DNA of 38,699 nucleotides. Origin: UBA8296 sp031581145. Its GTDB lineage: Bacteria > Bacteroidota > Rhodothermia > Balneolales > Balneolaceae. The stretch lies in assembly GCA_031581145.1 (NCBI GenBank), contig JAVLBP010000012.1, positions 1 through 38,699 of the forward strand, given 5' to 3'. Numbering within the stretch: position 1 is the first letter of the stretch; the number at the start of each line of letters is the position of its first letter. The notes beneath the pieces are model-generated. The model saw nothing but the letters and a program-made list of their open reading frames with translations, made no database searches and was not told the origin of the DNA. The position numbers and the translations under genes are program-made. Shown here in pieces: positions 23,591-30,308 of the stretch.

Positions 23591-24402
23591 TATGCTTGTG
23601 TTGCGACTTGTTGAGTCTTTTTATGCTTTTTGAACCATTTCTTGTTGCGGTCGATGAGTTCATGAGCCAATGCAAGATAGGCCTGAGCCCCAGTGGAGGT
23701 AGCATCATAAAGCAAGGCTGGCTTGCCGAAACTTGGAGCCTCAGCTAAGCGTACATTACGCACCACGATGGTGTCAAATACACGGTCATCAAAATACTTT
23801 TTCACTTCTTCTGCAACCTGTGATGACAGGCGGGTCCGGTTGTCGAACATCGTCAGAACGACTCCTTCAATTTCGAGCCGCTCGTTGAGGTGTTGACGCA
23901 CAATTTTGATCGTATTAAGCAGTTGGCCAAGCCCTTCTAGGGCAAAATATTCGCATTGAACAGGAATAATGACTGAGTCTGAACACGTCAGCGCATTAAT
24001 CGTCAAAAGGCCCAATGAAGGGGGGCAGTCAATGATGATAAAATCATACTGGTGCTGAACCGAGGCTATGGCCTTGGAAAGAATGTGCTCACGGTCGGAA
24101 CGGTCAACCATCTCAATCTCGGCTCCCACTAAGTTGATGTTGGCTGGAATCACATCCAAAAATGGGATTTCGGTCTCACGAATTGCTGCGGGTGCGTCAA
24201 TGCCCCCTACAAGGACTTCATAAATCGAGTGGTCCACTGTTCGAGGTTCAATTCCTATGCCACTTGTTGAGTTACTCTGTGGATCAAAATCAATGAGCAG
24301 CGTTGAGTACTCTATGGCCGCCAGTGAGGCCGCTAAATTAATGCTTGAAGTCGTCTTACCGACCCCCCCTTTTTGATTCGCAAGTGCAATAATTTTGGCC
24401 AT
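23590..24402 (-). CDS. parA: Chromosome partitioning ATPase ParA (Soj)
   Basis: This 270-residue protein is of the MinD/ParA superfamily. It has the deviant Walker A KGGVGKTT (11-18) with the signature first Lys, a Walker A' region LLIDFDPQ near 35-42, and a Walker B-like FIIIDCPPSLG near 115-125. It binds DNA nonspecifically as an ATP dimer and is released by ParB, driving origin movement. The C-terminal 20 residues are a basic tail. It leads the parA-parB-DUF5683-LOG unit. A promoter-like TTTG-N19-TATATTTC lies 34 nt upstream of the ATG. Confidence 0.96.
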   Translation of the reverse strand: MAKIIALANQKGGVGKTTSSINLAASLAAIEYSTLLIDFDPQSNSTSGIGIEPRTVDHSIYEVLVGGIDAPAAIRETEIPFLDVIPANINLVGAEIEMVDRSDREHILSKAIASVQHQYDFIIIDCPPSLGLLTINALTCSDSVIIPVQCEYFALEGLGQLLNTIKIVRQHLNERLEIEGVVLTMFDNRTRLSSQVAEEVKKYFDDRVFDTIVVRNVRLAEAPSFGKPALLYDATSTGAQAYLALAHELIDRNKKWFKKHKKTQQVATQA

Positions 24403-24436
24403 AGAGATCTTGGTTGGTCGTTTACTTCATTTGGCT

Positions 24437-24467
24437 GAAATATACTGCCAGGTCATGCTAGGTCAAA
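24437..24467 (-). promoter_or_regulatory. Bacteroidota-type promoter of parA
   Basis: On the minus strand TTTG (24467-24464) is followed after exactly 19 nt by TATATTTC (24444-24437). The Bacteroidota consensus is TTTG, about 19-21 nt, TAnnTTTG, so only the last base differs. The parA ATG is 34 nt further on. Confidence 0.5.
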
Positions 24468-24586
24468 GAAGAACCTTTCCACATTCTAGGTTAGCAATTG
24501 TGAATAACCCCTAAAAAACGGCCTTTGCAAATTCTGCTGGTAAAATATTTAGGCAGAGTCTTTTAACAGAATCTTCTGGCAGATCC

Positions 24587-25342
24587 CTACGGTCTTCTAG
24601 CACCCACGAGCTGAACGGAATTGTTCATGCTTGGTGTCAATGGTGTCGATTGAACCCGTCTAAGCTTGTTGTAGCTGTCTTGGTAGAGCGAGTCAAAAAG
24701 TGGAGAGCCAGATGGATGGACATCTGGCGTGGCGAAAGCTGCCGCTTTTGGAGCCAAACTCCACGTCGATTGCCAAGGGATTACACGGTTTGGCGATTGA
24801 GGTTGATTCACCATTTGAATGGTGTTGGATTCGTTGAGCCATCCCTGTTGAGACGCATAAGCATCGGTTCTATTGGCGGCTTTGTTGGCTTGATTGGCTT
24901 GATTGGCGGATCCACTGAGTCCATCGGTACCTCCATCGGTACCTACACTTGCGCCGTTGACTCCACCGACGCTGCGAGTCTCATCTGCAATCGGTTCGAC
25001 TGAGCTGGCGTCTGAATTCCCCCCATCCCATTGCCATGCAAGGTAGGATGCTGGAAGCACCGCCATGGCTAGGATAGCAGCTGCACGCATCCATAGGGCT
25101 TGACCTTTGGTTCTGCGTTTTTTCTGAGCTTGAAGAAACGCGAGGTGCTCAACATGGGCTTGCACATGGTCTGGCGCGTCCATCATTTTGGTCTTCGACA
25201 ACCGCGCATAGGTTGCTTTCATGGATTCAAGCTCAATCTGTAGATCGGAGGATTGAGCAACTTCACGCTCGAAAGCCATTTTCTCAGAAGGATCCATCTC
25301 ATCCATTAAATAACGAATACAAGACATTTGATCTGGCGTCAT
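24587..25342 (-). CDS. Probable transmembrane anti-sigma factor
   Basis: This 251-residue protein starts 3 nt after the stop of an ECF sigma factor gene. The N-terminal 70 residues (SCIRYLMDEMDPSEKMAFEREV) are the usual helical start of anti-sigma factors (ZAS-like, although no H-x3-C-x2-C motif is present). A single hydrophobic segment at about 84-104 follows a basic KKRRTK stretch, placing the sigma-binding part in the cytoplasm. The outer part is about 147 residues, Ser/Asn/Gly-rich, with short repeats (GTDGGTDG, ANQANQAN) and no recognised domain. The role is inferred from position and topology; what signal it senses is not visible. Confidence 0.7.
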   Translation of the reverse strand: MTPDQMSCIRYLMDEMDPSEKMAFEREVAQSSDLQIELESMKATYARLSKTKMMDAPDHVQAHVEHLAFLQAQKKRRTKGQALWMRAAAILAMAVLPASYLAWQWDGGNSDASSVEPIADETRSVGGVNGASVGTDGGTDGLSGSANQANQANKAANRTDAYASQQGWLNESNTIQMVNQPQSPNRVIPWQSTWSLAPKAAAFATPDVHPSGSPLFDSLYQDSYNKLRRVQSTPLTPSMNNSVQLVGARRP

Positions 25343-25345
25343 AGG

Positions 25346-26008
25346 TTAAGCCTCTTGGTCGGTAGAATGGGTAGATTGATAAGGGTTCGACTCTTGCGAA
25401 GTCTCCAAAGACTTTCGCAGGTTAATCAGCGCATAACGCATTCGTCCAAGCGCTGTGTTGATACTCACATCGGTCATTTCGGCAATATCTTTGAATGATA
25501 AATCATAAAAATGGCGCAACACCACAACCATCCGCTGCTCCTGTGGAAGCGAGGCTAGGTGCTCAAAAAGTTCATCAATATCCTCGCGCTGAGCCATCTT
25601 GTCATCGGCCGCCACCTGGTCGGGATCACTAAGGCGGTCAAAATAATCGCTAGATGATTCCTCATCCCCTGTGCCAGCGACGTCCACAAACCGCTTGTGT
25701 CTTCGGATAAAATCAATCGTCGCATTATGAGCAATGCGCATCACCCACGCAATCCATTTTCCTTGCTCGTTGTAAGAATCGCCCATCTTTTGAACGACTT
25801 TGGAGAAGGTTTCTTGGAAAAGATCATTGGCCTGATCCTCATCTTGAACCATGCTGAAGATGTAGGAATAGATCTTGGACTGGTGTCGACGAAAAAGCTC
25901 ATTAAACGCTAAGTGGTCATGCTTTTTGCGATAAAGCGCCACCAACTCATTGTCGCTTAGCGATGAGCGTGATATGTCCGAGGATTGATGAAGTGAATGT
26001 AGTGCCAT
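25346..26008 (-). CDS. ECF-type RNA polymerase sigma factor (sigma-70 family)
   Basis: This 220-residue protein has region 2 at about 33-105 (LFRRHQSKIYSYIFSMVQDE..ANDLFQETFSKV, then WVMRIAHNATIDFIRR). Region 4 is at about 148-200 (LPQEQRMVVVLRHFYDLSF, then DIAEMTDVSINTALGRMRYA). It lacks region 1 and region 3, as ECF sigmas do. The gene lies 18 nt downstream of uvrC and 3 nt upstream of the anti-sigma gene. Its transcription may therefore come partly from the uvrC promoter. The regulon and exact ECF group cannot be set from sequence alone. Confidence 0.92.
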   Translation of the reverse strand: MALHSLHQSSDISRSSLSDNELVALYRKKHDHLAFNELFRRHQSKIYSYIFSMVQDEDQANDLFQETFSKVVQKMGDSYNEQGKWIAWVMRIAHNATIDFIRRHKRFVDVAGTGDEESSSDYFDRLSDPDQVAADDKMAQREDIDELFEHLASLPQEQRMVVVLRHFYDLSFKDIAEMTDVSINTALGRMRYALINLRKSLETSQESNPYQSTHSTDQEA

Positions 26009-26026
26009 AGTCCAAATTACGAACCC

Positions 26027-27856
26027 TTAACGCTTTTGTTGCATCACTTCGTATACGCGACTACCCATTTTTTTTCCAATTGATTCTTGTAGTTCTGCAA
26101 GGGAGGCATGACGAACCGACTGGACCGATCCAAATGTGCGCAAAAGCTTCTTTGAGGTCGTTTCACCAATACCTGGGATGGTGGTTAGATCGGACTTCAA
26201 GGTCCGCTTGGTCCGTTTATCACGGTGAAATGTGATGGCAAAACGGTGAGCTTCATCGCGCAATTGCTGCAAAATTCGTAGCGAGGGTGACGTCTTGGGG
26301 ATCAATATGGAGTCTTTCTTGTAAGGTAAAAAGACCTCTTCCAGACGTTTGGCTAGCCCAACGACCTCGATCGTCCCCATAAGATCAAGCTCTTCGAGAA
26401 CCTCCACAGCTGCGCTAAGTTGCCCCTTACCACCATCCACGACGATCAAATCTGGCATGTGGGCTCCCTCCTTTTTTAACCGCCCATAACGTCGCCGCAG
26501 GATCTCTCTCATGGAGGCAAAGTCATCGGGCCCTACCACAGTTTTGATCGCATATTTTTTATACATCGACTTACGTGGTTTCCCATCAACAAAACAAACC
26601 ATGGAGGCCACCGGATCAGAGCCTTGCATGTTGGAATTATCAAAACATTCCATGCGTCGTGGAAGTCGTCTCAACCCTAAATAGGTCTTGAGGTCTTCCA
26701 ACGATTTGGGCGTTCGATCGCGATCGGCTTCGAGTTTTTCCAACTCCCGCTGCTTGAGCTGAAACTCTGCATTGGAGATCGCCATATTCACGAGCTGCTT
26801 TTTGCCCCCAATTTTGGGGTAAAGCCACTTTACTTTTTTGCCAAGCTCGTTGGAAAGATACTCTAATATGGGCTCTGGGTTTTCAATAGGCTCACTAAGC
26901 ATCACCTCGTTTGGGATAATCTCTGCGTGCTGACCTGTGTAATAATCCTCCACAAACGACTGCATGATTTCTGCAGAGGTACGCTCCCCCAGGTTTTTCA
27001 TAAATCGGTGAAATTTACCAATGAGTTTCCCTTCTCGGACGCGGAATAGCACCCCACACGCTTCGTCGATTTCTTGAGAGAGTGCGATAGCAAATAGATC
27101 TCGATTGACCGTAATATCTTCGACCAACTTCATCTTCTGGGAAAACACATCTAGCGACTGAATGGAATCTCTGATTTTGGCGGCAGATTCAAAATGAAGA
27201 GCGTCTGAGGCTGTTTCCATGGACTCATGAAGTTCTCGGCGGATCTGCTCTGTTTTTCCAGACAGGATTTTTTCGATGAGGCGAATGGCATCCTTGTACT
27301 CATCTTGAGGAAGCTCCACAGAACAATGGCCAAGATAGCCATCCAAGCATCGGCGCCATTTTGGTGCGCCACGTGATTTATCGACGGTTTTTATCGACAC
27401 CGCACACGTGCACAAATGAAACATCTGCCTGAGCGTGTCCAAGGTTTTTTTCATATGCCCAACATGATCGTAGGGGCCTAGGTATCGACTCCCGTCTTGG
27501 ACAGGGGTTCGAGTTGGATAAATACGTGGACGGTCATCGTTGGTGATACAGATGTAGGGATACGATTTATCATCCCTATACATGATATTATAGCGTGGCT
27601 GATGCGTCTTGATCATCGTATGTTCAAGCATTAAGGCTTCAGCTTCGGTATCTGTGACAATCACTTCAAGGTGACGAATTTTGGAAATCATCACCTGAAT
27701 GCGTCGATCATGATGTTTGCTATCCTGAAAGTAAGAGCGCACACGCAGGCGTAGTTTTTTGGCCTTACCTACATAGAGCAGGTCTTTTTTTTCGTCAAAA
27801 AACTGATAAACGCCCGGTTTTAACGGTAAGGATGCTATTTTTTCTTGAATAGTCAT
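26027..27856 (-). CDS. uvrC: UvrABC excinuclease subunit C
   Basis: UvrC makes both incisions in nucleotide excision repair. The 609-residue protein has the GIY-YIG nuclease domain for the 3' cut (about 12-92; KPGVYQFF and LLYVGKAKKLRLRVRSYF). A UVR domain that contacts UvrB lies near 205-240. The RNase H-like domain for the 5' cut (CFDNSNMQGSDPVASMVCF, about 405-423) precedes a C-terminal pair of helix-hairpin-helix motifs (LTTIPGIGETTSKKLL, about 560-575). Length is normal. It is the first gene of a possible uvrC-sigma-anti-sigma unit. A CCATG-N8-CATGG dyad (27873-27890) lies just upstream. Confidence 0.96.
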   Translation of the reverse strand: MTIQEKIASLPLKPGVYQFFDEKKDLLYVGKAKKLRLRVRSYFQDSKHHDRRIQVMISKIRHLEVIVTDTEAEALMLEHTMIKTHQPRYNIMYRDDKSYPYICITNDDRPRIYPTRTPVQDGSRYLGPYDHVGHMKKTLDTLRQMFHLCTCAVSIKTVDKSRGAPKWRRCLDGYLGHCSVELPQDEYKDAIRLIEKILSGKTEQIRRELHESMETASDALHFESAAKIRDSIQSLDVFSQKMKLVEDITVNRDLFAIALSQEIDEACGVLFRVREGKLIGKFHRFMKNLGERTSAEIMQSFVEDYYTGQHAEIIPNEVMLSEPIENPEPILEYLSNELGKKVKWLYPKIGGKKQLVNMAISNAEFQLKQRELEKLEADRDRTPKSLEDLKTYLGLRRLPRRMECFDNSNMQGSDPVASMVCFVDGKPRKSMYKKYAIKTVVGPDDFASMREILRRRYGRLKKEGAHMPDLIVVDGGKGQLSAAVEVLEELDLMGTIEVVGLAKRLEEVFLPYKKDSILIPKTSPSLRILQQLRDEAHRFAITFHRDKRTKRTLKSDLTTIPGIGETTSKKLLRTFGSVQSVRHASLAELQESIGKKMGSRVYEVMQQKR

Positions 27857-27911
27857 GCGCTATGAGCTTCGTCCATGCTATGATTCATGGCCATAAGATA
27901 CCACAACTCCA

Positions 27912-28034
27912 ATGAGTGACCCACTAGTGAACGATGTACTGTTGTATGAACTGCTAATGATTGACCTGCTGATCCATGACCAACTGATGGACACCCTACG
28001 GAGATCCTCACAGCGCTTCAAGAGAACCGTTTGA
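27912..28034 (+). CDS. Possible 40-residue small protein or leader ORF
   Basis: An ATG at 27912 opens a 40-codon frame that ends at TGA 28034, 3 nt before the pseudouridine synthase ATG. The peptide is leucine-rich and acidic in its first two thirds (MSDPLVNDVLLYELLMIDLL) and basic at the end (RRSSQRFKRTV). I recognise no family. Tight spacing suggests translational coupling, but there is no clear ribosome binding site and chance is possible. Confidence 0.25.
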   Translation: MSDPLVNDVLLYELLMIDLLIHDQLMDTLRRSSQRFKRTV

Positions 28035-28037
28035 CTC

Positions 28038-28823
28038 ATGCCATCATCTCAACACCAACCGACCTTTGTTGAGACCATTCATAAGCCATGGTCTTCACAA
28101 CCTATTGGGATCCTGTATCAGGATAATCACTTGCTCGTAGTCCAGAAGCCGGCTGGCGTGCTCTCTCAAGAAGATGTTTCGGGCGATCCAGACATCATCC
28201 GAATATGCAAGGCGTGGCGCATTCACAAAGAACAAAAGTCGGGCAATGCCTTTGTGGGCTTGATTCATCGGTTAGATCGTAACGTCGAGGGGGTGATGGT
28301 CTTGGCAAAGACCTCGAAGGCAGCTTCACGGTTGTCGGAACAAATTCGCGCAAGGACCGTCCGTAAAGAATACCTCGCGTGGGTGCATGGAACACCCTCT
28401 GCAAAAGGCACATTAGAGGGGTTTATTCATAAAGATGGCAAGACCAATCGCTCGTCGGGAAAAGATGGCGGCGGAGACAAGACAAAACGTGCGCGACTCC
28501 ATTACAAGCGACTTCTTGTGACTCAGGATATTGCACATCAGGATAAAAGTCTTCTTCGTGTCGAACTCGTTACGGGAAGAAGTCATCAAATTAGAGTCCA
28601 ATTTGCCGAAGCTGGACATCCACTCTTAGGGGACATAAAGTATGGAGCCCCACGCTCGAGCACGCATCGCCGCTCAAGCAACCCAACTCAAGGTGCGTTG
28701 GCGCTTCTAGCATGGCGTTTTTCGTGCGATCACCCTACACAGGGTCATCATTTGATGTTTCAGTCGACGATGCCGAATCGCCATCCTTGGTCGACGTTAT
28801 CAACGGAGCATCTTCCTGGCTAA
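28038..28823 (+). CDS. RluA-family RNA pseudouridine synthase
   Basis: This 261-residue enzyme has the RluA catalytic signature LIHRLDRNVEGV (75-86), with the catalytic Asp at D80. It also has the conserved LYQDNHLLVVQKPAGVLS start (26-43) and RVELVTGRSHQIRVQFAEAGHPLLGDIKYG near 176-205. It converts uridine to pseudouridine in rRNA or tRNA; the target position cannot be assigned, as it lacks the N-terminal S4 domain found in RluC and RluD. Its last 89 nt overlap the 3' end of the convergent rmuC gene. The Arg/Ser-rich insert GAPRSSTHRRSSNPTQG near 205-221 lies before the final strand. Confidence 0.9.
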   Translation: MPSSQHQPTFVETIHKPWSSQPIGILYQDNHLLVVQKPAGVLSQEDVSGDPDIIRICKAWRIHKEQKSGNAFVGLIHRLDRNVEGVMVLAKTSKAASRLSEQIRARTVRKEYLAWVHGTPSAKGTLEGFIHKDGKTNRSSGKDGGGDKTKRARLHYKRLLVTQDIAHQDKSLLRVELVTGRSHQIRVQFAEAGHPLLGDIKYGAPRSSTHRRSSNPTQGALALLAWRFSCDHPTQGHHLMFQSTMPNRHPWSTLSTEHLPG

Positions 28824-30081
28824 AGCCTTCTGGCAACTCTTTTGACGAAGATACACCCAATTGTTTGAGCTGCTCCGCTTGCCACACGAGGTTCCCATGT
28901 CCATCTGATAACCGACCAAGGGCCTCATCGTAACTCGATCTAGCTTGGTCAAGGCGCTGACCAATCGACTTAAAACTATCTAGGTAATTGTAGAGTTTAT
29001 CCAGAAGTTTGCCTCCTCGATCAGCAATTTTGAGTGCATTCTCCGTCTGGCGTTGTTGGCGCCACATCGTATCCACGGTCGCAAGTGTTGCCATTAATGT
29101 CGTAGGGCTCACAATGATAATGCGTTTGTCAAAACTATCAGTGTAAAGCGATTCCTCTCGAGAAAGTGCAACGGTATAGGCGGCCTCAATTGGAACAAAC
29201 ATCAAGACATAATCAGGGCTTTGTTGATCATGAATTTTGTCGTAGTCCTTTTTGCTTAGGCCAGAGACATGGTTTTTGAGTGACTGAACATGAGCTTTTA
29301 AATGACGCTCCTGCTCAGCTGGCTCATCCGTCGAAGCGTAGGCTTCATATGCGTTGAGCGACACCTTTGAATCAATGACGATAAATCGTTCTTGTGGTAG
29401 CCGTACGATCACGTCGGGGCGTAGTCGTTGGTCATCTTCCGTAGTGTACGAGCTTTGGGTTTCATACTCTTTACCTTCTCTTAGGCCTGATCGCTCTAGA
29501 ATAGTTTGGAGGATCATCTCACCCCAAGCCCCTTGGGTTTGGACGTCTCCCTTTAGCGCGTTGGTGAGGTTTTTGGCCTCCTGCATCATACTTTCATTAA
29601 GCTTGCTTATTGATGCGAGTTGATGCTCTAGCTTCACATACTGTTTGGCATCTTCTTGATGTACCCGTTCCACTTTCTCCTTGAACTCCTTGATGCGGTC
29701 GTTGAGTGGGGTTAATACTTGCTCGATCTGAGTTTTGTTTTGTTTGCTGAATTTTTCCGATTTCTCCTCAAGAATCTTGGAGGCTAACTGTTCAAATTGC
29801 AGCTTGTTTTGCTCGTGAAGCTCCATGAGACGTTTGGACTCTTGCTCAAGGTCCTCGCGCAGGGAAGCAATGGTTTGATCTTTGAGTGCAATTTGAGTCT
29901 CTGCATCCGCAAGCTTTTGTTGAAGAGCCTCACGGTCTTGGTAATGTTGTTGGGTAAGCGCTGCTACCTGGTCTTGTGAGCCAACGTTGCCGCCACCGCG
30001 CCTTAGCGCCCAAACAAGCGTCGCGGTTAAAAGCACCATTACACCTACCATGAGGGTTAAAAGCAAGGTCATATTATCCAT
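28735..30081 (-). CDS. rmuC: RmuC-family DNA recombination protein
   Basis: RmuC proteins are membrane-anchored coiled coils with a nuclease-like core; in E. coli loss of RmuC raises inversion at short inverted repeats. From ATG 30081 the protein has 448 residues. A transmembrane helix covers about 4-24, a long coiled coil about 40-165 (Gln/Glu/Lys heptads), and the RmuC core about 175-390 with GAWGEMILQTILERSG and RPDVIVRLPQERFIVIDSKVSL, whose D/E-x-K residues resemble a PD-(D/E)xK site. The frame is open to 30141, but the downstream ATG places the membrane helix at the N-terminus as usual. Its last 89 nt overlap the pseudouridine synthase gene tail to tail. Confidence 0.92.
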   Translation of the reverse strand: MDNMTLLLTLMVGVMVLLTATLVWALRRGGGNVGSQDQVAALTQQHYQDREALQQKLADAETQIALKDQTIASLREDLEQESKRLMELHEQNKLQFEQLASKILEEKSEKFSKQNKTQIEQVLTPLNDRIKEFKEKVERVHQEDAKQYVKLEHQLASISKLNESMMQEAKNLTNALKGDVQTQGAWGEMILQTILERSGLREGKEYETQSSYTTEDDQRLRPDVIVRLPQERFIVIDSKVSLNAYEAYASTDEPAEQERHLKAHVQSLKNHVSGLSKKDYDKIHDQQSPDYVLMFVPIEAAYTVALSREESLYTDSFDKRIIIVSPTTLMATLATVDTMWRQQRQTENALKIADRGGKLLDKLYNYLDSFKSIGQRLDQARSSYDEALGRLSDGHGNLVWQAEQLKQLGVSSSKELPEGFSQEDAPLITSTKDGDSASSTETSNDDPV

Positions 30082-30148
30082 AATGTTCCATAGATCATTG
30101 AGTTTCAACACGTTTGATAAACACACTGAATCAAAATACAAACCATGA

Positions 30149-30219
30149 GTGACAGATCATGTCACCCTTGAATAATTGGTGAAACATGTCACCCTTGTAA
30201 AGTTGGTGAAACATGTCAC
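30149..30219. promoter_or_regulatory. Cluster of GTGA/TCAC dyads between rmuC and the USP gene
   Basis: Two perfect GTGA-N6-TCAC dyads lie at 30179-30192 and 30206-30219, exactly 27 bp apart. Both are flanked by G and C, so the arms are GGTGA/TCACC. A further GTGACA-N5-TGTCAC dyad lies at 30149-30165. The N6 form has the half-sites and spacing of CRP/FNR-family operators. Assignment to that family is inference. Confidence 0.45.
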
Positions 30220-30238
30220 CCTTGTGAAGTTGGTGAAA
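30158..30238. repeat. Three tandem copies of a 27-bp repeat
   Basis: Units at 30158-30184, 30185-30211 and 30212-30238 start CATGTCACCCTTG and end TTGGTGAAA; they differ at a few positions in the middle. They fill most of the intergenic space between the divergent rmuC and universal stress protein genes. Confidence 0.92.
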
Positions 30239-30267
30239 AAAAGTAAATTGAGAAGACATCGTGATTC

Positions 30268-30296
30268 GCACGGATGGAAAACGCATCCATCTGTGC
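30268..30296 (+). promoter_or_regulatory. 11-bp stem-loop just upstream of the USP gene start
   Basis: GCACGGATGGA can pair with TCCATCTGTGC (11 pairs, one G-T) around a 7-nt loop AAACGCA. The stem ends 12 nt before the ATG at 30309, so it would sit in the 5' untranslated RNA next to the ribosome entry region. No T-run follows on either strand, so it is not an intrinsic terminator. Confidence 0.6.
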
Positions 30297-30308
30297 CAGT
30301 AAGGGGAC

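Noticed and set aside
22568..24402. Plasmid-type parA/parB module
   Set aside because: The ParB start (KKALGRGLGAFF), ParA length and surrounding housekeeping genes fit the chromosomal system; no replication initiator is present.
24489..24509. GGTTA-N11-TAACC dyad upstream of parA as a parS site or terminator
   Set aside because: It does not match the canonical parS palindrome and is not followed by a T-run; it may be an operator, but evidence is thin.
27873..27890. CCATG-N8-CATGG dyad upstream of uvrC as an SOS (LexA) box
   Set aside because: It does not resemble known LexA boxes, and arms of 5 bp are easily found by chance.
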